Source of the DNA: Bursaphelenchus xylophilus
Lineage: Eukaryota > Nematoda > Chromadorea > Rhabditida > Aphelenchoididae
Assembly (NCBI GenBank): GCA_904066235.2
Contig: CAJFCV020000003.1
Location: forward strand, 1,302,001 to 1,366,000
Reading direction: 5' to 3'
DNA: 64,000 bases
Positions 9,863-23,000 of this stretch are shown piece after piece. Every line of letters starts with the position of its first letter. Positions within the stretch are counted from its first letter, which is position 1. Position numbers and translations under genes: made by a program. Below the pieces are notes generated by a model, which made no database searches, was not told where the DNA came from, and saw nothing but the letters and a program-made list of their open reading frames with translations.

Positions 9863-10832
9863 GCGTTCGCCGAAAGCCCCGCAAACGCAAAAGATATGAG
9901 AAAAATGGGGAAAATTGTACAACCAGATTGAGAAATAGAAGTATTCGACCGAAAATCATATGTAGAGCGAGTGATATACAACACAATCGGACAGTGTTAT
10001 ACGGCATTCAATTCCTGGGCTTCTTTGGGAGAGAGATATATGCAAGACCGACAAAACAAAACAATATTTATAATACGAGCGGCGTGGAAAATAAGTTACA
10101 CTTTCGTGGGGTTTGGGGAGTGTTTTCAGTGAGTTTGATTAATTTTCAACAAATATGCGGGGAAGAATATGCAAATTAAAAAAAAAAATTTTTGTTCGAA
10201 ATCTCTCGGGAAATTGCGGAACATGCGAAAAATATGTGGAATTAAATTCGAATTGGCTGCGAAAATCCGAAATGCTTGCTTGAAGACTACATGTAGTGTG
10301 GAGCGCGTGGTGATATCATGGGGATGGCTCGGGGATATGATAGACATGATATTTGGGGGGTGATGATTTGTTGTCATGAATAATATGTTCACAGAGCGGA
10401 GAGAGGAGGCCCGACAAAACAATGAGGAGCAGTACGGTGGTCCATTATTATTAGTCATAGTGCACACCGAATGCGGACAAAGAGGACGCCGGCTACCGTA
10501 ACTTTGCTACGGGAGTTTTTTTGGGGGGAGCTGAGCTTTGGAGAAGACATGAAAAATATGCAAATTTTGAGGGAAATAGTGAAAAATAGAATACATTACT
10601 ATGTTTTGGATATAACAAGGGACACAATGAAGAATTTTTCGTATTTTAAAAACCAATTTTTTTTGTCGGAAAAAACCAAAATTAAGATTTTACCCAAAAT
10701 TTTGGCATATTTCCAAAATCGATTTTTTCCAAAATCCCCCCTTGTCATAGCCAAAAGAGTTTGGTATCAAAAGACTCCTCAACACATCAACTACCAACAG
10801 CGGTATCAACAATCGCAGAAATCACAAGGTTT
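9863..10832. other. 3' flank of the nhr-6-like gene
   Basis: Downstream of the stop on the minus strand. I find no AATAAA on the minus strand in this stretch; a TATAAA variant lies near 10067-10072. The 3' UTR end is therefore not placed. No other gene is supported. Confidence 0.4.
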
Positions 10833-11099
10833 TCAGTAGGGGAACTCGTTTTTAATCCCGGAAAGACTATCCGACGGCCCGGGCTCGGCCTGAGGCAACA
10901 CTTGACCCAGCTGCAGCAAGATCTCCGGCTCAAATCCCAGCATGAACAGGTTCAGGTTGGAGCCCATCATTGGTGGGGGCAACGCGAGCCGTTGGCCCTC
11001 CTGTTGCATCTCCATGAATTGGGCCTTGACCTGCGTGTTCTTGTTCATCTCCTGCAGACAGAAGAAGCCCAACGCGCGGAATGGAAGCATACTGTCGGT
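10833..11099 (-). CDS. nhr-6: nhr-6 exon 12, C-terminus (residues 817-904)
   Basis: Acceptor AATTTCCAG, phase 0. Encodes [20 protein letters not shown]..., the last helices of the ligand-binding-type domain, then a Pro/Ser tail ending IKNEFPY and TGA. The motif [15 protein letters not shown] is the best candidate for the region near the usual AF-2 helix, but I cannot align it confidently to vertebrate NR4A. Confidence 0.88.
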   Translation of the reverse strand, partial: TDSMLPFRALGFFCLQEMNKNTQVKAQFMEMQQEGQRLALPPPMMGSNLNLFMLGFEPEILLQLGQVLPQAEPGPSDSLSGIKNEFPY

Positions 11100-14000
11100 C
11101 TGGAAATTGGAGAGAGGTTAGAATGGGATGTTTTGTAAGGATTTTTTTTGAAATTTTATCAATTTTTCAAAAAATTTTTTTTTTCGAATTTTCAATTTTT
11201 TTTTCAAAATTTCATTTTTTTCAAATTTTCAAAAAATTTTTTTCGAATTTTGATTTTTTTTTCAAAATTTCATTTTTTTTCAAATTTTCAAAAAAATTTT
11301 TATGAATTTTCATTTTTTTATTTCAATTTTTTTTTAAATTTTTTCAATCTTTCAAATTTTTTTCCAATTTTCAAAAATTTACCTGAGTCATGATATTTTG
11401 TAGCCTCGAGTTGTGCGACGTCGCTCCACAACAATGATCCTTGAGCGCGTTCACAATCGTATGGTACAATTTGTCGACCATGCCGCCATTCATCAAAGTT
11501 TTCTCTTCATCGCTATCTAAAATTTGACATTTTTTAGAGATAAAGCCTGATTTTGTAAAATACGTAGAACTCGATTTTTGTTTCTCACTGATTTACTGCT
11601 TTTCGCGCAAAAAAACCAAAATAGAATTTGAGCCAATCAGCGAAGTCGAAGTTGCTCGTCGCTGATTGGCTGAAATTTAAAACTTGAAGTAAAGTGGGTT
11701 AAGGTGCAAAAAGATGAGAAAAAAGTAATTAGATATATAAGAAAAGGTCCAAAAACTTTTGTCAGTCTACAACAAACCTTTATATAGCAAACATTTTCGA
11801 AAAAAAAAATTTTTTTGATCTTTGGCAAAAATTTTTCAATTAATTTTCTCCCAAAAAATCTGGTTTAAATTTCAAAAAAACAGTTTCCGACTTACCCTTC
11901 TGATGTTTCAAGAACTGCAGGACCAGCATTGAGGTGAAAGAGTTGTTGCTTTTGTCCCATTCGACGATGGCTTGCATTCGCGACGAAACGACGGCAACCG
12001 CTCGGAAAAACGTCTGGAATGGGCCGGGCATTTCGTTGATGGCCAATTGGACACCCGAATCGAAAACGACATGGTCTTGGACTCTAAAATACGAATATTG
12101 TTTTTGTAAAATACGGTATGGGTTCTTCAAAAAATGATTTTTTTAAAGTCAAAAATAGAAAAAAATGGCCAAAGAATTGTTTTGAAAAAATACAGTTTTG
12201 AAAAGACTATGGGCCAAATTTTCATGGCCAAGAGTCTCTAAAACAACTCTTTTTTTGACGGAGAGAGAATATATAAATGTATATCAGTCTGTCGGGAAAA
12301 TAATGAGCACAATTCTGCTGCGCCAATCCCGTCGCTGAAGTGAAAAGAAATTTGATTTTCTCACGAGGACAGTTCATTTTTGATGCGATTTTCGATGCGA
12401 CAGGGGGCTCATTATTTTCCCGACAAACTGATAAGAGTGGCTGTGGCCCAATATTGGTCTGTCGGGAAAATAATTGGAATCCTTGGAATCTCCCATCATA
12501 CCTTTTCGACGGCTGGAGATTTGATACCTACGACTAGAAATTTTGCTGCGACAAATCCACATTATTTTCCCGACAGACTGATAAGTCAGCATTTCTTTTT
12601 TTTTATTTTTTTTAATGTTAAGCTCACTCTGAATTCGCCATTCGCATCGCGTATTTCGCCGCAATGAACGGGAAGAAATTCCGGTAGCCCAAAATCTTAA
12701 TGTCCAACGGATGTAGGTCCAAGAAGTCCGGGATTTTCTGCAGACTCAAGTGCATCGAGCTGAACTCCAGGTCCAGCAGCTGCGCCATCAGCTCAAAGTC
12801 GGCCGGCTTCTTGATCGGCTGCATGGAGTTGACGGGCCGCGCGTCGTACGCCTTCTGAATCATCGACAAAATACTCATGGCGGGCGAGAGCTCCTGATCC
12901 GGTTGGGGAACGGACTTGGCCTTGGAGGGGAGGCGGCCGCGCCGGCCTTGAAGCGAGCCGTATCTGACCACTTCACGGACCATCCCCACTTGCAGGCACT
13001 TCTGAAACCGACAGTACTGGCAACGACTGCGGTAGCGCTTGTCGATCGGGCAGTTCTTCGTGCCGGCGCACACGTACTGCGCCTTTTTTTGGACGGTTCG
13101 CTGAAAATTGGGGAAATTAAAATTAAAATTCAAAAAATTCAAAAAATTCGTATAAGATGTCCCCAAAGAGCTGAGAATGCGGTCTAGCAGATATTTAAAA
13201 ACGATTTGCATACAGAAAAAAAAAAAAATCAATTTCCCTTTTCAAACGCAAAAATATGCAAAAATGTTAAAATTTTTCAAAATGAAAGCAAAATTAAAAT
13301 TTTTTTTTAATTTTTGAAATTTGGCTTTTCAAGGCCCTAAAACACTTTTTTCCACCTTAAAATCGAAGAAAATTCTCCAGAAAATGATCAAATCCTCACC
13401 TTGAAGAACCCCTTGCATCCCTCGCACGTCCTCGCCCCGTAATGCTGACAAATTGCGTGGTCGTTGCAGACGGCGCACAGCTTTTGCTCGTCAATCGGTT
13501 GATTCATGCCCAGCCCGCTGGAGCACCCAGCGTCCAGGTTGATCAGGTTCTGGCCGGAGTTGATGTTGGAGTTCAAGCTCATCTGATTCATTTGGGCTTC
13601 CGTCATCCCGCTGAAGGGGTTGTCGAACATGCTGAAAGTGGGGTTTTGAGAAAGATAGAGGGAATTTTAGGACATTTGAAAAAATTGTCGGATAGCCAGA
13701 GGGCTTTTTTGGGTATTGTGGGAAAAAATTGCAAAGCACAGCTTTTTTGCGAAGCGTTTTTGTAAAAAACGAAAAAGATCTTGATTTTTGACGCATCTCC
13801 AAAATTCGGCTATACCAAAAATTTGACTGCAGCAAAATCCATGATATATACCTTATTCTGAAGGATAGACTTTCTGTTTTTAGACACTGTAAATGACTTT
13901 TAGCCAACAAATCCCTAGCGGCAAAATTTGAGATTTTTTATAAAATTCGGAATTTTCGGGGATATATCCAAAAAATTCGTTGTATCAAGCCGTCCGTTAT

Positions 14001-17000
14001 AGCTCAATCAATGTGTAATGGCTCAAAAGAAAGGATGAGAAACTGGCTACAATAGCATATAGAGATTTTTGACTAGAACTTACCTGAACCTCATCAACGA
14101 GTTGCTCAAGTTGGGCGAGCCTTGTCCGGGCGCCTGCGAGCTGCGACTCAGCCCCACCGTCGTTGGCACATTGCCCTGCCCCGCGTTGTTCTGGCCGAGC
14201 AGGTAGAGCGGGTTGTAGGGGAACGTCGTGTCCAATGGCATTTGGTAATTGCCCCTGCAAACAAAATTATTGACATTATTGTGCATTAAACATCTCCAGC
14301 CGCCCCATTAGACTAGAAGCCCCCAAATTTGCGTTGTAAATGCGGGCTGTAACCGAGAGAAGTGCAAAAATGTTAGCCCTTTATGTGTCGCATTTAAGGG
14401 CAGACTTGCAAACAGCGGGACTTTACACTCCACGTACGCGGACCATACTTTTCGGGCCATCAAACGACCTACGCACGGCAACGAAAAGCCGGCCTCTCGC
14501 TGAACAAACTACAATTTTATTGAGCGGCGCTAAAAGTGCATTGACGCCAAAGGCCACGTACTGTCTGAGAGTGCCGTTGAAGTGCGGGATTTTTTGCAAA
14601 TTTGCGAAAAATTCAAATTTTTCCTTGGAAACTCTCAATTTTTGGCGTTTTTGACGAAATTCTTGAAAAAAATTGTAGTTAAAAGCGTCAGAACGTGGTG
14701 AAATGTATTTTCAACTGCACTACAACTTGTATACTGTAGATTCGGCGGCAATGCCGACAAAACCCTAAGGGAATTTTGAGAGAAATTAGCTGAAATTCTA
14801 AGGTTTTGTCGAAAAATGAGGGAATTTCCAAATTTTTCGATGAAAAATGTCGATAGAAGCCAGAACCAGCAATTAAACGACACAACGAGGACAGTCACAG
14901 TATTAGCGCAACTTCCGAGCACCATATACGGACTTAATTAACTCTACAGAACCGACAATTACCTTGGCCGAGAGCAGGACTGTTTGCCCAATTAATCAAT
15001 TCATCTGCTTCGAGTGTAAACCAAAACTTCTCCGAGTGCCCCACAAAATCCCCTCAAGCCATTTAGAGCGCAACGTAAATAGCCAATGAGAGAAAGGGAC
15101 TGAGGGGCATTAGAGCCGAGATTTTCGGAGAAAAAAGGAAATGTCTTGTGTTTACAGCGCAAATCTTCAGAGACAAAGGCGTACAGGCCTTTACAGAGCT
15201 CTCGCCTTATGGGATATTTCGTATTTTAGCTTTCATCCAATTTTTAAACAATGAAAACAATTATTAATTAGCAAAATCATCAAAAAATGGCTTAGAAATG
15301 AAAACTTTCTTGAATATCTCACGCAAATGACCTTATATACCACTTGAAAATGTAGCGGGTGGGTTGTACTCTATAATGGCAAGATGTTTTAAGGGGAAAT
15401 TTGGAGATGAAATGTTGAAAAATCACAAAATCCCGACAAATCTCAAAAAGAAGTTTTGAAAAAAAAAATTTTGTTACAGTAACCCACTAGGGTCTTGGTT
15501 TGTTAAAATGGTCCTGTAAGTTGCTAAAGTATATCAGAAAGGGTCTTGTTTTATCGAACCGCAGTTTATTAAACTGATTCAAAGTTGGTTACAGTATCCA
15601 AGAAACCTTTGTTACAGTAACCCACTAGGGTCTTGGTTTGTTGAAATGGGCCTGTAACTTGCTACAGTGTCTCAGAAAGGGTCTTGTTTTATCAAACCGC
15701 AGTTTATTACACTGATTCAAAGTTGGTTACAGTATCCCAAGAAACCTTTGTTACAGTAACCACAAAGGCCTTGATATGATAAAATGCCTCGGTAACCTCC
15801 TACAACATCTCAGGAAGGGCCTGGCTTTATCAGGCCAATGTTTTTCAACAGTAGTTCAAACTTTGCGACAGTTTAACCCACTACTCCAAGCCTTGTTACA
15901 GTATCCCCGAAACCTCCGTTACAGTACCCCACACACCTATTCTGCACCTGTGCCGCACGCCGCGAGTCCATCATGGCGTTGCTCATGCCCGGCGGCATGC
16001 CCGCGCCGTTCATCACGGCCGCACTCATCGGGGTGGGCGGGTAGAACGTGTTGCTGAACAGGCTGTAGTTGTCGAAGGGCGTGGACGGCGTGGAGGAGGC
16101 GTGGTTGGCGGTGGGGTCCGTGTTGAGGAAGAGCGCGCCCTCGGGCGCCTTCAGCTCGGTGCAAAACTCCTGACCGGTGCCGAGCGTGGCCGCCGGAAAG
16201 GTGGGCATGCGCGAGAAGTCCAGTCTGATGGAGGCGTTCGGCACGGGACCTTGGGTGGGGAAGAAGGGACTTTAAACAGGGCGGCGGTTAGCGGATTGAC
16301 TCGCCAAATGACTAACGCGAACGTGTATTGTATACAGTAGATTATGAGGGAAAATTTCGGTGAAATTTTGGGCAATAAAAAGTGGTATGGGCCAAGATAT
16401 ATGGGTATTAATTTAGGTGGAAGAGGCGATTTTAAAGTCCAAATTTATAACTAAAAACAAAAACATACAAGAATGATCAATAGCTGAGATTATAAAAAAA
16501 TAGTTACAGTAAGACTATAAAAAAATAATTTTGACTTTAGAAGGAGGTAAAACTGAGATTTTTTACCTTATTCTAGGTCAAAATTGGTCATATTGATGGC
16601 CAACTTTCAACCTTAAAATCAAAAGAAAATAACCAACTTTGTCCAGAGCGTAATATAGCATTAACTACAGTAAGACTTGAAGAAAAATTGACGCTATTTT
16701 TTCGGCATTAAAGAGACATCTAAGCAGGGTTTTGGCGACCTTATTTTAGGTGTTTCTATCAAAGTTGAGATACAAAAATTACTCAAAATTAACCTGATTT
16801 CGCAACAGTCAGCTGACATGCGGTTTACAGCTGATAATAGGGTAAATTCCAGGCCAAAGACCCTCTTTGTTTCCGAAATGTTACACTTTTTCGATCAAGT
16901 GTAATATCTTGATGTAATTTTTTTTCAAGTTTCAAAGTCCCAAATTTTCCAATGACGTCATTCGCCAATTTTAAAACCTTTCCGTTTCCGCTCTGCCATT

Positions 17001-20000
17001 ATCTTTCCGAATTTCCCCGATTCCTTCCCTCACCAAAAACTTTTTCGAAACATTTCCAGCCTAAATACTACAATAACCTTAAAGATAATCAAAAAACAAA
17101 AATTCGCAGCCCCTTCGGATTCGTCCGATTATTGTAACAGCGAACAAAAACGCAAAGCAAAAGAGAAGAGGCCGAGCGGGGGCCAAATGTCAAGACAGCA
17201 GAGTGATTCAGAATCCCCAAAACGACCGACTCGTGCCTTCAAATCGAAAATTTTTTTTGGGGCGAAATTTTTTGGAGAACAAGGAAATTAATTAGGGGAA
17301 ATTTTAATATTTTTGAAATTTTTCAAAAAATAAAAATATTTTTTTGAATTTTTAAGTCAAAAAAATATTTTCAAAATATTTTTTGGATTTTTTAAAAATT
17401 TTTAAAAATTCTTTTTTAAAAATTTTTAGCAAAAAAAATATTTTTTCTGATTTTTTAAAATTTTTTAAAAAATAAAAAAAATATTTTTTGGAATTTTTAG
17501 GTCAAAAAATAATTTTTAAAATATTTTTCTGATTTTTTAAAATTTGTAAAAAATAAAAAATATTTTTTTTCATAAATTTTAGGTCCAAAATTTCTTTTTG
17601 ATTTTTAAAAAATAGAAAATAAAATATTTTCTTAACATTTTTAACCTCAAAAATTCCCAAAAATATTTCTAGCCAATTCTATTTTTTTTCATTTTTCAAA
17701 ACCCCCAAAAACCTAAGAATACATTAATTATAGTATTTCAAAGGAATCTAAGCTCCACAAATTTCAAAAACAATCCCTCAAGGTCATCATCTTCAAGATT
17801 AGTCTACAGGATTATCGGACACGGGTCCAGGGTTCATTTTCTGTCACGTGGTTGAGTCTAAGTCCTTACATTCAACATATTCCGCAACTAAATTTTCCTA
17901 TTTTCACTTTACTATTTTGATTCCTGCACTGTGCAGCTCAAAATTCCCAATTTTTAAAAATTGCACGGTGCGGAGCGAAAAATAAGCCAAATTTTGGACT
18001 GCACGGTGCAAGGCGAAAAATAGGCCAAATTTTGGGCTGCACGGTGCGGAAATAAAAAAAAATCAGAAATCGCAGAAATACCGAATTGGCTCGTATTTTA
18101 CAATAAAACTAGCTTCTTTTTTCGCCTCAAAACTTCCATAATTTCGCTAATTCCCCCAAAATTCGGAACAAAAAGGGCCGTAGACAAAAAATCGAAGCAA
18201 AAAAGTGATCAAAACAATGGGGACAAAGTAATATATTCATAAAAAAACTTCTATTGGTCCGATACAGGTAAAAATCAATGCGAAAATTTGGCCGAGAAGT
18301 TTTTTCTGGCACAAATGAGATGAATGGAAGATGAATATGGGAGAAATATGCAAATTATGGTTGGTTGGAGAAAATGAGGGGCTGTTTTTGGAATTTTTGG
18401 AGAGAATATGGGATAAAGATGGGGTGAGGGATGATTTTTTGGCGGAATGGTGGGGTAAGGGGCGATTTTTTGAGGGAAATTTGAAAAAATTTTTTAACAT
18501 TGGACTCTTGGAAAAATGGGATTTTTTGAAAAAATGCGGGCTGATAGAAAACTGGCAATATTATATGTTATACAGCAGTCTATAGTCTTTCGACTGAGCC
18601 GAAAAGTTTGTCATTACCTTGATAATGTAAAAAGTTATGACAGTTTTTTCCAGACCCCTCAAAAAACGTCCAAAATGCTAAAAATCAATTACTACTTAAC
18701 AATTTTTCCCTGTAACTCCTCGAAACCACATTTACTATCAAGCCTATACAGTCTCATCACCGCCCAGCCCAATTCCATTCACACAATACCATCGAAAAAT
18801 ACCGCAACCTTCAAGTAAAACAAAAAAATTGCTCGAAATACTAATTCCTGCGGCTCCGCTCGGCCCCCAAATGCTATCACCGCCGACGGCCCGCTTATAT
18901 AAGAGCGGACTTCTTTGACTGGCGTGGCGGGCTTTTGTTTTTTTGAAGACGCGGCGAATCAAAAAAGACGCACGCCGCTTTTGAAGCGGGCTGAGGCTCT
19001 CTCTACCGTAGTCCGGCCGGTTGGTTGTGATTTTAATGGTGTTTTTGGGGGATGCGGCGGGCCGCCGGGATAATGGGAGTGTAGTGGGGTGTGTGAGGGA
19101 AATTTGGAGTTCTAATACGGTAACTAAATTACTTTTTGAGTTGGTATTTTGGGGGAAACTTTGAAAAATCATCAAAAATTGGAGAAGGTTGGGGATTTTG
19201 CCCAATTTTTGGTAGTTTCGAAAAGAGATTTTGATCAATTGCTGTATCACCATAATCTCAAGGACTCATCAGTTATTATACTGTCTAGTTTCTATACTTT
19301 AGAGAGAGTAAAGTTTTGAAAAATCGCAAAAAAGCTATTTTGCCTCCAAAAATCCAAATTTTCATTTTTTCGCAAAAAATTTCGTTTCGAATAGAACTTT
19401 ATCGTGGTATTTGTAGTCTACAATGTCTCCAGACGACCCAGCCAGGCAAACTCCAAGCTTCCACATATTTAAATATTCCAAAAATTGCCTCTAAAGCATC
19501 AAACCCCTAAAAAATCAGCATCCGAAGCCAAATCCAAACATTTCCTACATTTCCTCACATTCAACCTTCCAAATTCAACTTCCCCATGGCATCACAAACC
19601 TCTAGGAACCCTACAAAAGCCCCACCCAGGTGCGGCGTCCACCGTGCGCGACGCAAAACCAAAATAAACGAAGAATTTGTGTAATGTCGCTTTGCGTAAA
19701 CTAATTTTCGCCCTTAATCCCCATTTTCAGAAACGCCTACGGCACGCTGCGGCCGGTCGCGGTCCTCGGGGACGGGCTTAGCGCACACCGGGGCAAGTAA
19801 ATACCAAAACAATAGTGGGTGAGGTCAGGCATGGGGCGGGGGCGATGTGGGAGGCGACCACGTTGGATTTGGAGGTGACGAAGGCCAAGAAAGGCTAAGT
19901 TAAGGTCATTGGAGCTTGGTCAAAGGTAAGACATTCAATATGTTAAGGTCTAAAGACCAGATGCAAGCTATCTTTAGCGGCTATGGAGAGTAAAGCAGCG

Positions 20001-23000
20001 AAAGTTTTAGTTAAAAAACGAAACTAGGATGTTTTAGTGGTATTATAGACAAGTCTAGGAATATCAGTCCGTCGGGAAAACAATGAGCACTCTGTCGCAA
20101 CAAAAATCGTATCATGGCAAAGAAAATCAATTGTCTTCGTGGCAGAATCAGATTTCTTTTCAATTCAGCGACGCGGTCGGCGCCGAAAAATCTTGAAAAA
20201 TCGAGATTTTTCAAAATTTTCGCCACAAAATATTTAGACTGCCCTTGCAAAGCAAGCGTTAATATTTTCAGCAATTGATAATTAGTCCATTTAGAGGGTA
20301 TACGCAAAATTTTAATACAAAATATGTGCTTGTGCTTCGAGAATTTACCTTGTTTTCGACAAGAAGACCCTCAAATCCGAGACAAATTTAAACAAAAGTT
20401 ATTTTTGAAGTTTTTTCTTTTCCCCACAGCGCGGATCGACTTTTTCTGAAATTGCTATGGTATATACTCACTAAAAAACATATTGGCTTTTATGCCCTCC
20501 GGCACTTTCCCATCCATAAAGCACTAATATTCATATAATATCTGGCTTTCCTCCCTCTAAAACTGACCCAAACTAGTCGAAACAGCGGTAAACAGTGTCG
20601 CTAATCCCATTAGAAGGCCCCTCCCCGCGTGCCCTCACATCCATCATAACAGCTTTCGTAATCTTGTTTCCTATTTATCCTTTCTAGAAACCCTAATCCT
20701 ACAGTACTTTTCGGGCCGAAAACTATATTTTTCGAATACGGAATATGTACAACTCGACTGTGTACGTGTTTGATACGGATGTGGAAGGGAGTGGAGGCAA
20801 AAATTTTGAATTTTGGGGAGTTTTGGGACTTCTGTGGGACTTTAATTTTTTTGATACTTTTTGAGGTTTTTTGGAATTTCAAGGCCTTATAGTGAAAAAA
20901 ATTGATATGGTTGGGACATTTTATGCATAAAGATATCATTATTCAAATATTCAAGCATTTAAAATTACAAAGTTCGTAAATTTTGAGATTTTAACTTTTT
21001 GGATACTTTTTGATACCTTTCGAGGTTTTTTGAAATTTCCAACCTGCAAGATGAAAAAATCGGTCTATCAGGGATATTCCAGCCAAAAAATAATTATTTT
21101 TCGAATTTTTTACATTTAAAAAATTTAAATTTTTCATTTTAAGCCCCCCAAAAAAAAACACACCAAAAACGTAATCAACGTAGGCAATCATCGACTCCAA
21201 CCGCCGAGAGATTTGGTTTCATGGTCCCAATTATTTTTCGTGTTCAAATTTTTCTGTGCAAATTTCGCTGGCCCCACAGAAGATTAGCCGCAAGCACTTT
21301 TCGCGGTTTTGCAAGGAAAATGTTTAATGAATTGTTGATAAATAGAGTGGGTGGGAGAGTACGGTACCCGCGGGGAATTGGCGAACGCAAAAGGAAAGGG
21401 CAGATTCGGCGAATTTGGGTTCTGCAAATTTGAATACTTGCAAGTATAAATTGGGAAAAATAAGATTTTGAGAAAAATATGAGGCTTTTTGGGGATTCTG
21501 GGTTGTAAAATGGTGCCCTCGGGCAAGATTGAATAATTTTAGACAACAAAAAATTTTAATACGCAACTGCACAGTGCGATTTTACAAAAATTCCAACCGC
21601 ACTGTGCAATATTTTGGAAACGTGAATTTCGCACAGTTCAAAGATTTTTTTTATAAAAAAACTGGGTAAATCTCTTCACCACGATCTCTAATTTCAATCT
21701 ACATCACTTTTACCTGCTCCATTTTACATTGCACAGTGCAATTTACGCATATTTTCCGCCGCACAGTGCAAAAACAAAAATTTGACTTTTCGCACTGTGC
21801 AAATTATTTTTCCGGAAAATTACTGTGTCTAGCTCCTCCCAGTAATCTCTAATTTCAATCTACATTACTTTTACCAGCTCTTTGTCACATTGCACCGTGC
21901 AATTTACACAAACTTTCTGTCGCACCGTGCAAAAATAAAAATCTCATTTGCCGCACTGTGAAAATTCCTTTTCCAGAAAATTACAGTATTTAGCGTCTCT
22001 GAGTAATCTCTAATTTCAATCTACATAACTTTTACCAGCTCTATATCACATTGCACAGTTCAATTTACGCAAACTTTCCGTCGCACCGTGCAAAAACAAA
22101 AATCTCATTTGTCGCACAGTGCAAACCATTTTTCCAGAAAATTACTGTGTCTAGCCCCTCCCAGTCACATTTAGCCTTAATCTGCACTACCATGCCGTCC
22201 GTCCTACATCATTTGACAATACAAAAATTGAAAAAACCAATCCAGTTCCAAAGCCAACCCCTAATCCCATCCACCCCTCCGAAAAAAGTGTAAAAGGAAC
22301 TCTCCAAAAATCCACGTATCCCACAAGGGCCATGGTATTTCCCCCGTAATGTCAACGCGCTATATCCGGCTCAGCGAAAACTCACAAAGAAATTTTGTCA
22401 TAAAATTGTTTCGGACCGAATGCTCCGTTAATACTGTCTAAAGAACATGCAGATTTGTAGAGAATAAGATTGCAAGAGCCGCAGGAGTTTACGCCATAAT
22501 CCGATGGTATAGTTAGCGAGTTATCTGCGAATTCATAGGCTTAGAGGGGGGTTTTTAATTGGGTTGGATGAGAAGCCAAGTGTAAGATAAAAAAGGCCAG
22601 AAGTCGGTAAAATACCACCATAAAATGGTAAAGTATAGTCGTATATGAGAGATTAAGACTTTTTTGACAATGTAAAATACGGATTACACAAAATTCCTCC
22701 TATTTCACATCAAAAAATCTCAAAAATCGATTTTTACTCAAAACACCTTTGATCGTATAAGATGACCTTCAATATCTAAAATTCGATTTCTGAGTAAAAT
22801 AAGGTGGTAAATCGTATACAAAAAAGTTAAAAGTAATCAAAACAACCGAATACTTTGGCCCTCACGAACAAAATGATTTGGCACACCCCCAAAACCGGCA
22901 CATTTCTTAACTTTGAAGGTTGTGAAAGGGCATTTTACTACATCCTACAAATGTGTAATCATTAATTCTACTTTCGCAAGCATATAGAGTCATCTAGAAG

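Noticed and set aside
10761..11138. 125-codon plus-strand ORF opposite exon 12
   Set aside because: Antisense shadow of the last receptor exon.
12750..13187. 145-codon plus-strand ORF opposite exon 9
   Set aside because: Antisense shadow of the zinc-finger exon.
16246..16247. Acceptor CACCCAAG as the start of exon 6
   Set aside because: Would put exon 6 out of frame with exon 5; the TTTAAAG site at 16270-16276 restores phase.
19730..19796. Possible plus-strand exon with acceptor and donor
   Set aside because: Only about 66 nt, with no phase-compatible partner exon found nearby.
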